A stretch of 64,000 bases of DNA, taken from NCBI GenBank assembly GCA_030035585.1, contig CM057473.1, forward strand, positions 5,072,501-5,136,500. The letters are read 5' to 3'. Position numbers and translations under genes: made by a program. This DNA is from Dugong dugon. Its lineage: Eukaryota > Chordata > Mammalia > Sirenia > Dugongidae. Within the stretch, counting starts at the first letter, position 1, and the number at the start of each line of letters is the position of its first letter. The notes under the pieces were generated by a model. That model was given only the letters and a program-made list of their open reading frames with translations, was not told the origin of the DNA and made no database searches. This document shows, in pieces, positions 22,196 to 34,308 of this stretch.

Positions 22196-23090
22196 AATGA
22201 GAAATTGAACCTAGGCTTTTTATCCCATAGTCTTACATCCTGCTGTTGCAGTCTAGCTCCTAACAGACCGGCCCCCTAGAGGAGGCCGCTGGTCTCCAGG
22301 CCTGGGCTCATGGTCTGGGTCCCTCTTGGGCATCTCACGCGGCTCATCTATCTGTGTCACAGAGTTGATGCAATATCACTTCCTGTCCTTGGTGGTAAGT
22401 GCTGACTGCAATGTGTCTTATACACAGTAGCTATTGTTTATGGTTGTCAACAGAAAGTGATCAGATGATTTCAGTCTAGATGAACTCTGCTCTGAGTCTC
22501 CTCACTCCACGTGTAACGGGGGTGGTCTGTGAGTCAGATGTTTGGTGCTGGCTTTTTGGCATCAATTTCACAGCAAACTCTTTGCTACTGAACCTCTTTC
22601 CATGAGATACCAGAAATTTGGTTTTTATCACTCCAAAGTGTGACCTTTTAAACCTAACTCTTAGAGAATTAGTATGTCATGTATCTCAGTGTTTTCATGT
22701 CACTGAGCGTCTGATTTGTTGTGCCTTTCTGAGGAACTGTGGGCCAGTGAAGACTGCGTCGCCATTGATAGGTTTCTTTACAGGATACTTAGATTTTTGT
22801 CTCCTGCTGGCTTAAGTCAGCAGTGGTTAATAATACTTAAAAGGTGAACTTTTTGTGACTTTTAATTTTGGGTAACGATAATTTTTTATAAAGCTTACAA
22901 AAGCTTAAAATAGATCATTTGCATATTATTTTAAATGATCTTTTCACTTCTCACCCTTATGATTTGTCTTTGAAGTGGGATATTGTATGTCCCGCGTGAC
23001 GGTGGTTACATACCGTGCGTGCCCATGGCTTCCATAATAAGCAACACTAGAGATCATTATTAGTTAAAGATGACTGCAGTCAAAAAAGTC
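22196..23090. other. No gene seen
   Basis: Single-copy-like, AT-rich toward 22830-22950. Confidence 0.45.
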
Positions 23091-23257
23091 AGAGCCCTGC
23101 TGGTGCAGTGGTTAAGAGCTCAGCTGCTAACCTAAAGGGGTCAGCAGTTCAAATCCATCAGCCACTCCTTGGGAACCTCCTGGGGCAGTTCTGCTCTGTC
23201 CTGTAGGATCGTTATGAGTCAGAATCAATGCGACAGCAAGTTTTTTTTTGTTTTTTT
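23091..23257 (+). mobile_element. AfroSINE (short body)
   Basis: GAGCCCTGCTGGTGCAGTGG head, CCACTCCTTGGGAACCTCC body and TCAGAATCAATGCGACAGC end, then a T-rich tail. Confidence 0.93.
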
Positions 23258-23639
23258 GGACCATCAAAAACTTAAGTATCTTGGAAAAAATATTGCCAAT
23301 GGTGTTATTGATCTGTTGCACCACAGCTTCTCTGGGAGGCACAAAGGAAATCAGACTCTCAGCGGTACTGAGATCTTAGATAGATGACACGTGAGGGTTT
23401 CATGGCTTTCATTGTCACCGGTGAAGAGTGAGACTTCACGAACTCCGGTGCTGATTTCACAGAGCATCTCTTCATTATTGCATATGTGGGTTTTTTTTTT
23501 GGAAAACTTCTAATTCTGCCGCCGGAGTGTGGAGATTATGATGACTAATAAACATCGAGATGTAATTAAAGATCCCACTTTCCCCCATCCCAGGCCATCA
23601 TTTCTTGATCCCGTCTACGGCTCAGGCAGTTTACTGTGT
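23258..23639. other. No gene seen
   Basis: Single-copy-like, with a T10 run near 23491. Confidence 0.4.
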
Positions 23640-23743
23640 GGTCTCCAGTGGATTGTTCTATTGAATCTTTCTGGCAGCCCTATGGGATGTCAGTGGGTAA
23701 ACTGAGGCTCAGTGATGGGAAGTGACTTCCATGGTTATTTAGG
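23640..23743 (-). mobile_element. MIR SINE
   Basis: GGTAAACTGAGGCTCAGTGA followed by GGGAAGTGACTTCCATGG is the antisense MIR core. Confidence 0.7.
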
Positions 23744-23913
23744 TGTCGTTAGTTGCTGAGTTGACTCCTACTCATGGTGACCCCATGTGTGCAGAGTAGG
23801 GTTTTCAAGGCTGTGACTGGAAGCAGATCACAGGCCTGTGTGCCCTGGAGTGGGTTCCAGCCGCCCACTTTTCGGTTAGTAGTCCAGCGCTGAACTGTTT
23901 GCCCCGCCAGGTG
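23744..23913 (-). mobile_element. AfroSINE (CCTCGGAAGAAA body type)
   Basis: GTCGTTAGTTGCTGAGTTGAC tail side (21 bases shown as family core GTTGCTGAGTTGAC), AGCAGATCACAGGCCTG body and a decayed head ending GCCCCGCCAGG. Confidence 0.85.
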
Positions 23914-24021
23914 TTAAGTAGCAGAAGCAGGACCCCCACCTGAGCCTGCCTGGCTCTAACATCCATGCTCTTAGCAATGCCCTCTTTCTACCTGCCACTT
24001 AGTGGCTAATGGGATGCAGTT

Positions 24022-24208
24022 GGAGCTCTGGTGGCACAGTGGTTAAGAGCTGTGGTAAGCTACGGCTACTAACCAAAAGGTCGCCAGTTCGAATCCAGCA
24101 ACCGCTCCTTGGAAACCATATGGGGCAGTTCTGCTCTGTCCTGTAGGGTCGCTATGAGTCAGAATCAACTTGATGGCAACGGGTTTGGTTTTGGGGTTTT
24201 TTTTGGTA
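24022..24208 (+). mobile_element. AfroSINE (short body) with a small head duplication
   Basis: The head has an extra copy-like stretch (GAGCTGTGGTAAGCTACGGC) before CTACTAACC. The rest (CGCTCCTTGGAAACC, GGGTCGCTATGAGTCAG) is close to consensus. Confidence 0.93.
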
Positions 24209-25251
24209 ATTCAGTTGGGCTTGAGACTAAAGCCTCTCATAGTGAAGACTCTCCTCCGTCCTTATTTTGACTGATGCTCCTGGGTGTCTTTCATAATTAC
24301 TCAAGACCTGTTCATTATCTGTTTCAGATTTCATTTTGAGATTAATAATTAACCCTTAGGGGCTTTTCCCATTGTGTCATGTTCAAACAAAAAGCTGACA
24401 AACTCCCATTATAAGTGGAACGTATGTAACAAACAAACAGCACAAGCCCCAGCAAGAACTACCGTTGGCGGGTTTAGTGTTTCCTCCCCTGAAGACGAGG
24501 CCAAGGCCCCGCAGCAATGGCCTCCTCAGAAATGTCATGGAGGGGCGGGGGTGGTGATGGTGTGGATACTGCTGGGACACCAGGGATGCCTTTTCCTTCA
24601 TCCTGAAAGGCATGGGAGAAGATTAATTGTTTACTGAATCCCAGAAGGACCTATCAAAGTCTTTTTAAGAATTCAGTATGCATACTATATTACAAATTAT
24701 TTTTGAGCAATTCAGTGCTATGTCATAAGGTGTTTTTGGATGTGATATGTTAGAAAAATCAAAAAAACAAAGAAGAAAAACAAACTAAACCACATGATCA
24801 GAAATTTTAGTTTGTGGTTGTTGATGTTTTGGTTTGTAATTAGTGGAAGAAAGTGCTAATGAGGCAAATCAAACTCCAAATCTCCGTATTGTTGTATAAA
24901 GTCACCTGTGAAATCTGTTCCTGCTCACTGGGCACCTCCGTTCTCTGATATATTTATTTAAGGTAGAGTGATATATTTGCTTATTGTTTATTTCCCTGAC
25001 TTATTTACACCAGACCTTGTAAAAAAAAAAAAAAAAAAAAAAAAAGGGCTTGAGGAGGTTAATATACCATTATACTTCATTTTAATTTTTTTCCGAGGTA
25101 TGTATTCCAGATATTACATGCTCATGTCGACACACACACCTTCGCATGGGTCTGATCCATGCCCAGTGAGAAGAGGTGGGCAGGCAAGGGCCAAGGATGA
25201 CGTCAGGTTAGTCAGTATTGCTTCCCTCGTTGTCTGTCTGGCAGTTTTATT
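24209..25251. other. No gene seen; A25 tract
   Basis: Single-copy-like. A 25-base poly(A) run lies at 25021-25045 with no recognisable element attached. Facing open frames at 24374-24637 and 24383-24613 have no domain. Confidence 0.45.
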
Positions 25252-25664
25252 TAGTTGCTGTTAGTTAACACTGAGTCGGCTTCAACTCCTGGTGACCTTC
25301 TAACAGAATGAAATGGCCCGGCTGACTCTATGTTTAACAGGCCCAGTTCTGCACCATCTTCATGATCGTTGGTCTATGTTTTTGTCTATTGTTGAAGCTA
25401 TTGTGCAGTGCCTTCCAGCCTAGGGGGCTCATCTGCCACCTCTATATCTACAACAGTGTTCTGTTGTGATCCATAAGGTTTTCATTGGGTAATTTTTGGA
25501 AGTAGATCACCAGGCCTTTCTTCCTAGTCTTAGTCTGGAAGCTCCACTGCAACCTATCCACAATGGGTGACCCTGTTGGTATTTAAAATACCGGTGGCAT
25601 AGCTTCCAGCATTATAGCGACATGCAAGCCACCACAGTACAACAAACCGATGGACGGGTGGTGG
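25252..25664 (-). mobile_element. RTE-tailed SINE of the tRNA-Gly group, head lost
   Basis: Collinear with 37052-37447: GTTCTGCACCATCTTCATGA, GTTCTGTTGTGATCCATAAG, CTTCCTAGTCTTAGTCTGGA, then CAGTACAACAAACCGATGGA. The 3' third resembles the RTE coding end. It stops where the tRNA-like head would begin. Confidence 0.75.
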
Positions 25665-25983
25665 AAAGATTTGGAAGAGGGGAAATAGAAAATTGCAAAG
25701 AGGGTAGTGCAGGTGAAGATGCTGAAACTTGGAATTGCACACTGAGTAAACACCTGATTAGCTTGTCTCTCTATTCTGTAAGTAGACTGAAGCTGCAGTT
25801 ATATAACTGAACACATTTCCTTAAGGTGATTTCCCTTAGCCATAACTCATGAAACACCGACTTTTCCAAGATTGTTAATAGATATTCCACAAAATAAGAT
25901 TCCATGATTGAGAAAATTTGGGAAACACTAGGTTAAATCTCTAAAAAGGAGATACAGTTTAGAGTTTCCAAATTTGACCATTT
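25665..25983. other. No gene seen
   Basis: Single-copy-like. Confidence 0.4.
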
Positions 25984-26548
25984 TTTGTTGTTGTTACTGT
26001 TTTTGCCGGGTGCCGTTGAGTCAGTTCTGACTCATAGCGACCCGAGGTACAACAAAATGAAACACTGCCCGGCCCCATGACATCTTCACAGTCGGTGCTG
26101 TGTTTGAGCCCATCATTGCAGCCACTGTGTCAGTCTGTCTCATCGAGGATCTTCCTCTTTTTCACTGACCCTCTACCTTACCAAGCATAATGTCCTTCTC
26201 CGGGGACTGGTCCCTCCTGAGAACACGTCCAAAGTACGAGAGTCCAAGTCTCGCCATCCTCGCTTCTAAGGAGCATTCTGGCTGTCCTTCTTCCAAGACA
26301 GATTTGTTTGTTCTTTTGGGCGGTCCATGGTATACTCAGTATTCTTCACTAACACTGGAATTCAAAGGCATCAATTCTTCTTTGGTCTTTCTTATTCATT
26401 GTCCAGCTGTCATACGCATATGAGGCAATTGGAAAGACCATGGCTTGGGTTAGGCGCACAAGTCCTCAAAGTGACATCTTTGCTTTTTAACACTTTAAAG
26501 AGGTCTTTTGTAGATTTGCCCAACGCAATATGTCTTTTGATTTCTAGA
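25984..26548 (-). mobile_element. RTE (BovB-like) LINE 3' fragment
   Basis: A longer copy than the one at 13298. Minus-strand protein at 26545-26410 reads EIKRHIALGKSTKDLFKVLK then SKDVTLRTCAPN, the region before the C-terminal tail. The 3' end is GCCGTTGAGTCAGTTCTGAC in + orientation, preceded by a TTGTTGTTGTTAC tail complement. Confidence 0.9.
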
Positions 26549-27423
26549 CTATAGAATGCGTATTTCGTAGAGCATCTATAAACATTTCCTCCATTTCTAC
26601 AGAATACATACAAATACATGTAGAGAATATGTACAGATTTGTACAGAGTATTGGAAGACAGTGCAGAGGAGTGAAATGTGCGTGAGCACATTTTGAAGGA
26701 AGTAAATCTGGGGTTTCTGTGGTGGCCAAGCCCCACCCCATCCACTGGGCAGTAGACCTGTAACTTACAGAGGTGAGTGTAGGAGAAATACGCATATCCT
26801 ACCCCTCCTTGCTAGTGGTTGTGATGATACAGGAGCTAATGTGTATAGAAATACTTTTCAGGTTATTAAGCACCTGCAAATAGTAGTTCTTATTATTCCC
26901 TCTGTTCCCTATAATTGCCCTAATAGTCTGAGCCCGTGAGTGCAGGAGAGGGGCTGTCAAGGATGTGCCTTTAAGAAGAGTTAATGAAGACCCCAGAGCT
27001 GACAGGACCTGGGGCTCTCCCTGACAAGGATACACGTTTGTTTCTTCTTACGCCCGTGTGTTTGAAATAGAAGAGACGAGCGTTTCAACACCTAGCTGTT
27101 GTCTCTTTATCCTGGGGTTGATGTGTGCACAGGCAGGATTTTTTTTTGATCCCATATTTTGTTGTTTTCCCTGTCATAAAACGGTGGCTCTTGATAGGGA
27201 GGTCTTTTGGGGGAAATCTTCTGTAACTTTTAAAAGATGAAAATTATCCATTTCTAATTTAAATAGCCTACAATTTGAGATTACCTGTTCTTGTTTGGTT
27301 AAAATAAATTAAAAATATGTTGCTAACGGAAATGACCAGAACATTTTTTAGAACTCTTATTTATATAAAACTTTTGAATGTGTTTTTAAGAATGAGTATT
27401 TCCTCCATGTCATGATTAATTTA
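26549..27423. other. No gene seen
   Basis: Single-copy-like. The open frames here are short and show no domain. Confidence 0.45.
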
Positions 27424-27600
27424 TTTATTGTGGTAAATATCTGTATGTAGCACAGCATTTGCCACTTGCACATTCTTCACATGTACCATCCAGCGGCATT
27501 AACTTATTTATGTTCATCACGTTGTTCAACCATTGCCCTTGTCTCTTCCCAATAGATCATGCTTTTTATAGTCAAATTATTTCCAAATACCCAGGGTCAA
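27424..27600 (-). mobile_element. Old L1 3' UTR fragment
   Basis: TTTATTGTGGTAAATATCTG and TGTTCATCACGTTGTTCAAC match the antisense 3' UTR of old mammalian L1 (L1M). Confidence 0.65.
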
Positions 27601-27884
27601 CCCCTCCAAGTTGGAAATACTTCCTTTCCCCAGGATTTTAGCAGTATTCTGATATGCGTAGCTTGCTTAAATAACATACCAAAATCATCATGAGATTTTT
27701 TTCTTGTGTCGTCCTTAAAAAAATCCTAGTCAAGTTAAACTGCCATTTTAGCCTAGTGTATATATCCTCAAGAGAAACACATTTTCACCTTGTTCTGTTA
27801 AAGGCACATAATGGTTTGAGAAGAGTGTTGGCTGCCTCAATGTACTTTAAAAATTGTGCTCAAATTTATGTAACAAAGCTTTTG

Positions 27885-28350
27885 TCATGTCAACCATTTT
27901 TACATGTAAATTCAGTGATATTACTTACATTTAGCATGTCTGTTTCTAAGTGTGTTCCTCACCCGTAACAGAATCTCGGTGCACCTTAAGCAGTAAGCCC
28001 CCCTTTCCCCTCCCATCCGCCCCCGGCAACCCCTAATAACCTTTGGTCTCTACGCGTTTGCCTGTTCTAGATATTTCATGTAAGTGGAATAGCGCCATGT
28101 TTGTCCTTTTGTGTCTGACTTACTTCACTCAGCATCACATTTTTGAGGTTCGTCCATGCTGTAGCATGTATCAGAACTTGATTTCTCTTTATGGCTGAGT
28201 CGTACTCCACGGAGTGTCTATACTGCATTTCGGTTACTCGTTTACCTGTTGGTGGCCACTTGGGTCGTCTCCGCCTTTTGGCTGTTGTGAATGATGCTGC
28301 CGTGAACGTTGGTGTACGAGGCATCAGTGTACGTTTGGCATAAAGAAATT
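27885..28350 (-). mobile_element. Old L1 fragment: 3' UTR and ORF2 end
   Basis: GTTTGCCTGTTCTAGATATT, CCTTTTGTGTCTGACTTAC and GTATCAGAACTTGATTTCTC are classic L1M words. The ORF2 end is readable on the minus strand (TEMQYRHSVEYDSAIKRNQV). Confidence 0.85.
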
Positions 28351-28400
28351 CATTAAATTGCACCCCACCCTCCCATGGCACAGTTTATTGTTTGACACCT

Positions 28401-28640
28401 AGCGTTTAAGCCTGATGGTACACCTTTTGGACCCTTGTCTTGCTTCTCCCTCCTGGCCCCCCACATGAGCGATACGAAGGGCCCTTTAGGAGCCTCATGC
28501 CTTCCTTATCTGAATATCACCCAGGGAGTCGCCCTCCATGCTTTGCACACAGCAGGTGCTCAGCACCCACTGAAATTGAATCGAGTTGAGTTGACTTGAG
28601 GTTGAGGTCTGAAAGCAATCGTTTAAGGGTTTTTTTTTAG
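28401..28640 (+). repeat. Local duplication, copy A
   Basis: Nearly identical (a few differences in about 240 bases) to 29710-29950. Contains CCCACATGAGCGATACGAAG and an L2/MIR-like GCACACAGCAGGTGCTCAGC. The flanks of the two copies do not match. Confidence 0.93.
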
Positions 28641-28966
28641 CTGAAAAACGACATCAGGATCTTAGTTACCTTTGTGAACAAACGAGCTGAACTGGGTGGC
28701 ACAGCCAGATGGCAGGCTGTGCCTGTGCGTGTGGGGACAGAGTGAGAGGAACAGAACAAAGCAGGTGGTTCAGGAACTGGCACCCTGGTGCCAGCATTAG
28801 TGTGGGCCACACACAGTCCCCACTTCCCTGTGCTGGAGCGAGCAGAGCACGGGCACAACCAGAAGGCTGATGTTATTTTGATCATCCAGCTCTATTTAAT
28901 GAGTACACTTGATTAATCCCCCTCATGGATGCGATTTTGAATGGAAAATCACTACTGGAAAAAATA
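28641..28966. other. No gene seen
   Basis: Single-copy-like; the minus-strand open frame at 28637-28885 shows no domain. Confidence 0.4.
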
Positions 28967-29172
28967 AACCAGTTGCTGCAGAGTCAGTTTCGACTCGTGT
29001 TGACCCCAAGTGTGTCAGAGTAGAACTGTGCTCCATAGGGCTTTCAATGGCTGATTTTTCTGAAGTAGATCACCAGGCCTTTCTTCAGAGACACCTGTGG
29101 GTGTACTCGAACCTCCAGCCTCTCTGTTAGCAGCTAAGCTCGTTAACTGTTTATACCAGTCAGGGGACTCCC
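28967..29172 (-). mobile_element. AfroSINE with target duplication
   Basis: CCAGTTGCTGCAGAGTCAG at the 3' side, head complement CAGTCAGGGGACTCC. Flanked by ACTGGAAAAAATA (28954-28966) and ACTGGAAAAATA (29173-29184). Confidence 0.92.
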
Positions 29173-29252
29173 ACTGGAAAAATAGGTCCTCATGCTTATT
29201 ACGTACGTAATACCTTTTCCTCATTCTGCTTACCACACCCAACCTTTCTCCC

Positions 29253-29672
29253 TGGTCATGGATTGAATTATGTCCCCCAAAATATGTGTCAGCTTGGCTA
29301 GGCTATGATTCCCAGGATTGTGTGGTTGTCCTCCATTTTGTGATCTGATGTGATTATCCTTTGTATTGTAAATCCTAGCCTCTATGCCTATGGTTAGAAT
29401 CCTTTTTGGGATCATACCACCAAGGAAGAAGAGCTGGGAGTGGAGTGTGTCCTTTGGACCTGGGATCCCTGAATAAGAAGCTCCTAGTCCAGGGGAAGAT
29501 TGATGACAAGGACCTTCCTCCAGAGCCAACAGAGAGAGAAAGCCTTCCCCTGGATCTGGCACCCTGAATTCGGACTTCTGGCCTCCTAGACTGTGTGAGA
29601 ATAAATTTCTCTTTGTTAGAAAGCCATCCACTTATGGTATTTCTGTTACAGCAGCACTAGATAACTAAGACA
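29253..29672 (+). mobile_element. MaLR-type solo LTR, sense
   Basis: A fossil LTR starting GTCATGGATTGAATTATGTC and ending CAGCACTAGATAACTAAGAC, with the TGAGAATAAATTTCTCTTTG polyadenylation area characteristic of the class. It is the mirror of 6066-6534. It lies between the two copies of the 240 bp duplication. Confidence 0.88.
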
Positions 29673-29709
29673 CCCCTTTTCAGTGAGGCCCAACGTTTTG
29701 AAAGCACAT

Positions 29710-29950
29710 AGCTTTTAAGCCTGATGGTACACTTTTTGGACCCTTGTCTTGCTTCTCCCTCCTGGCCCCCCACATGAGCGATACGAAGGGCCCTTTAGGA
29801 GCCTCATGCCTTCCTTATCTGAATATCACCCAGGGAGTCGCCCTCCATGCTTTGCACACAGCAGGTGCTCAGCACCCACTGAAATTGAATCGAGTTGAGT
29901 TGACTTGAGGTTGAGGTCTGAAAGCAATCGTTGAAAGGTTTTTATTTTAG
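29710..29950 (+). repeat. Local duplication, copy B
   Basis: Second copy of 28401-28640 at an offset of 1,309 bases. Ends with GTTTTTATTTTAG-like bases and then enters a MIR-like sequence. Confidence 0.93.
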
Positions 29951-30030
29951 TAAGGAAGACTCTGAAACCGTAGAGAAATTAAGTGATTTGCTTCAAGTTA
30001 ACAAGTTATTGCTGTGCCAAAAAGTGAATA
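29951..30030 (-). mobile_element. Possible MIR fragment
   Basis: GAAACCGTAGAGAAATTAAG followed by TGATTTGCTTCAAG recalls the antisense MIR core. Confidence 0.5.
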
Positions 30031-31139
30031 CCAGTTGCCTACCCAGCGTTGCTCGTTCTGTGGTTGGGCCCTTGAAAATTCAAGATCCCACTGCGCCATG
30101 AAAAAGCAGTGTTAGAAAGGACTCAGAAGCCTAAATTTTCAGCCTGTTTTCCTCTGGAGGTGAGTTTGCCCAGAAAGGGGCACACTGAGGGCATTGGAAA
30201 GCTATAGTACCTCTCAGGGCTTCTGAGGATTGGTTTGGTTTAAATGTTGACTTGTCACCCCTAACTAGCTGGGAGGAAGTGCTTTCCCAGTGTGGTGCCT
30301 TAGTCACCCAGGGGGCCTGGGAGGGTATTGAACAATGGTTCTGACCCTTCTCCCCTTGCTGGGTTTTCAGGCTGAACTCACAGCCCAGCTGCATCTGAAT
30401 TGAGGACTTGCTGGGGATGCCCCCACACTGCTGTGTGCCTGAAGTCTTGGCTCAGAGGTGGGAGAGGCGGTGATCTCAGATCAAGGCTAGAGCAGAATTG
30501 TCGCCCCAGGAAGCTGATGTACCCAGACCTCCGTAGTTTGTGGGAAGGGGATATTGAGGGTAGGAACCAGGTTAAGAATAAAGAACAGAACACTCAGGAA
30601 CCGGGAGCTGAGGTTTAAGCTACTGCATCATCGTCATCAACATCATCCCTCTGTCTCTGTCTCGCTGTCTCTGTCTCTGTCTGTCTGTTTCTCTGTGTGT
30701 TTGTGTGCTAATCTGCAAATGTATATATGTGTCAAGAGGTAATAATTTTTATACCGTTTCTTAAGTTTTAAAAACTGAAAGAATTATATTCTTGAAATCA
30801 TTGAAAGAGTTTTTGTGCTAAGAGTATTTTATTTCATCTGGAAGGTTCGAGGAAGCTTGGAGATACGAGTTGTAATTTCTTTGACCTGAGGTCCAGAACT
30901 AGTCCCCATTCCAGATTCAGCTCATACAGATTACTCCTTGATGGTTCTCAGTGTTTCTACATGTAAACATGGGCTACAATTCATTCCTGGCCTTCTGATC
31001 TTCCTCAGGTTAAAAGAACCAATAAGATGGGCTCTCTCTAAAATTAAATAGATCCCCCAGACACACAAATACTCAGATGTCAAAAAGGAATACAAGTAGG
31101 TAACACTGTAGCTTGAGCCTCTGACTGCTGCAGCATTCC
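30031..31139. other. No gene seen; (CTGTCT)-like simple repeat
   Basis: Single-copy-like. A simple repeat of CTGTCTCTGT units lies at 30644-30710 and accounts for the SLSLSLSV run in a plus-strand frame. Confidence 0.5.
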
Positions 31140-31235
31140 CCTTCCAGGGAAATAATGTTTATTGAGTACCCAGATGGCAGACACTTGACTTACATTATCT
31201 CCTTCTGTCCCCAGGAAAGTAACCCCATTTAAAGA
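31140..31235 (-). mobile_element. MIR-like fragment
   Basis: ATAATGTTTATTGAGTACCC, CTTACATTATCTCCTTCTG and AACCCCATTTAAAGATAAAG follow the antisense MIR order. Confidence 0.55.
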
Positions 31236-31242
31236 TAAAGGG

Positions 31243-31380
31243 GGCAATGGTGGTTCTGTAGAATTCTCTCCTTCCATGCAGGACACCTGGGTTTGATTTT
31301 CAGCCTGTGCACCTTGAGTGCAGACACCACCCGTCTGCCAGTGGAGTGCAAATACATCCTGATGCAGTTTTCCATGTCGA
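31243..31380 (+). mobile_element. tRNA-Gly-headed SINE, 5' part only
   Basis: GGCAATGGTGGTTCTGTAGA then ATTCTCTCCTTCCATGCAGG and CCTGGGTTTGATTTTCAGC parallel the tRNA-Gly-like head at 63561. The RTE-like 3' part is missing. Confidence 0.7.
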
Positions 31381-31431
31381 AGTCAAAGAGGGCCAGAACT
31401 CTTTCTGATGTTGTTGGCTCCTGCCTTAGAC

Positions 31432-32204
<773 letters not shown>

Positions 32205-32920
32205 GTCCACCTCTTGTCAGCTTGGCACCTGTACACATCTCCTTAAACCCTACACGGCTGCCAAGAGATGCAAGCTCGGAGGGGTGCAGTTGTTTTGAAA
32301 TGTGTGGCTAAGATAACATTGTAGAGGCCACACCTTTCTCCTCGGTGACCCCCTCCAGGCCCTGTGACTCTCAGGAACATCCTGTGTGGACCCTCTTTCG
32401 GGGCTAAACTAAAGGGGGCTTGGGATGAGCGCACTTTGTCAGGAGCACCTGGTGGCTATTCTGTTGTAAACACTCTGGGGGGGGGGGGGAAATAAATTTT
32501 ACTCTATTCCTTCCTTTGGATAATATATATGAATTACACAGTGACAAAAAGTAAAACATTGCAGTCCCTTTGCAGTGGACTTGTGATCCTACCAGAGGAA
32601 ATGGATTAAGACAAGTATTCAAATAACTGGTAACTATGGGCATTCAGAGGAGAAAAGTGATGAAGGAGGTTTTGGGTGCAGCTGGGACCTCTTCCTTCGG
32701 TACCGTCAGTTCTTGATCATATGCTACCTCCTGAAATGACTGAAGGTCGACCGATTCTTTTTAATCCAGTGACTCTGTATATTCCTTCCATCTTCTTTTG
32801 ATGCTTCCTGCGTCGTTCGATATCTGCCTGTGTGGTCCTTCAGTATTGCAACTTGGGGCTCGAATTCTTTCTTCAGTTCTTTCAGCTTGAGAAATGCCTA
32901 GTGTGCTTCTCACATCACAG
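32205..32920. other. No gene seen; G13 run
   Basis: Single-copy-like with a 13-base G run at 32477-32489. Confidence 0.45.
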
Positions 32921-32970
32921 CAACTCGCAGGCCACCACCGTGCGACACACTGACAGACCAGTGGTGGGAA
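32921..32970 (-). mobile_element. tRNA-Gly/RTE SINE fragment
   Basis: CAGGCCACCACCGTGCGACA then CTGACAGACCAGTGGTGGG matches the head-proximal part of 25615-25664. Confidence 0.55.
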
Positions 32971-33423
32971 CTGGGCTTAATGGTTACATAAGCATTAAGA
33001 GACCAGCGAGTCTAGTGGCAGTTTAAATAAATTCCTAAAATGAATTTAAAAAATTTTTTTGGAAGACTAGAGCTTTGTGAAGTTTCCTAATAAAATACCC
33101 ACTATTAAAGAATGAACTCCTAACTACTTCATGTGCCATTTTTTTTTTGGGGGGGGGGGGAGATGGGTGTTTATCTAAGACAATAAAGCAAATTATAAAT
33201 TTGCCCCAATTCCCCTGCACTTCCTGGGTTCCTGAGTAAATCTTTGAGTAAAACTGACTCTTCCAAAAGATGTTCCATTCCTCCTACGGCTTTTCGTTCT
33301 GCTGTGTTTGCCAGGGGTGCCTGTACCCCAGTTAACAGGCAGGGGGTGAAGGGGTGGCATGCTTAGAGGACAAGTACTATGTCGATTCATTTTGCAGTGA
33401 TGTATATGTATGTGTTGGTTAAG
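32971..33423. other. No gene seen; T10G12 run
   Basis: Single-copy-like. T10 followed by G12 lies at 33139-33160. Confidence 0.45.
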
Positions 33424-33642
33424 GGTACCTGGCTGGTGCGTGTGGTTAAGCATCAACTTCTAGCTGAAAGTTTGGTGGTTTGAATCCACCCAGAGGCACT
33501 TTGGAAGAAAGTCCTGGTGATCTACTTCTGAACGATCATAGCCATTGAAAACCCTATGGTGTACAGTTTTACTCTGACACACACGGGGTCGCCATGAGTT
33601 GAAGCTGACTCAGTGGCACTGGCTTGGTTTGATTTTTTTTAA
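33424..33642 (+). mobile_element. AfroSINE (CCTCGGAAGAAA body type)
   Basis: GGCTGGTGCGTGTGGTTAAG head, CACTTTGGAAGAAAGTCCTG body and GAAGCTGACTCAGTGGCAC end, with a T8 tail. Confidence 0.9.
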
Positions 33643-33840
33643 TATACACTGGGTGTGTTGGAGAGAAGAGAGAAATATTAGTGATAAGGGATTAAGGCAA
33701 GGAGACTTGAATTACAGGATTCTGATAGGAATAGAAAGGACAGGATTGGTATATAAGAAGCAACAGGATTTGAAGGAAACATAAGGGGGAAGAAAGAGAA
33801 GGAGGAAGGAAAGAATTTGACAGTCATCAAAAACTAAAAC

Positions 33841-34041
33841 CAAACTCATCGCCATCGAGTCCATTCCAACTCATAGTTACCCTGTAGGACAGAGCAAAAT
33901 TTCCCCATAGGGTTTCCAAGATTGTAAATCTTTTTCAGAAGCTGACTGCTACTTCTTTTTCCTATGGAGTAGCTGGTGGGTTTAAACTGCTGACCTTCTG
34001 GTTAGTTGCTGAGAGCTTAACCACTGCGCCACCAGGGCTCA
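33841..34041 (-). mobile_element. AfroSINE with perfect 11 bp target duplication
   Basis: Flanked by ACAGTCATCAA at 33830-33840 and 34042-34052. CGCCATCGAGTCCATTCC 3' side; head complement ACTGCGCCACCAGGGC. Confidence 0.95.
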
Positions 34042-34084
34042 ACAGTCATCAAGCCCCAACAAAACGCCTACAACAGTGTTTTCT

Positions 34085-34200
34085 GTCTATTGCCTCAGTT
34101 AGTCCCCAGCACAAACCTCCAAGGCAGATACTATTCCCATTTCACAGACGGAGAAACTGGTTCAAATAGATGCCCGGTGGGTGTTACAAGGCCCCAGACT
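34085..34200 (-). mobile_element. MIR SINE
   Basis: GGCAGATACTATTCCCATTT then CACAGACGGAGAAACTGG is the antisense MIR core. Confidence 0.7.
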
Positions 34201-34308
34201 TGTGAAGTGGCAGATTAAGGCTAGGTCTGTCTGAATCCCATTTATGTTACTTTTACAAATCACGCTGCCCCTCGGAAGAATTGTAGACGTGGAAGGTTTG
34301 GTCTTCGG

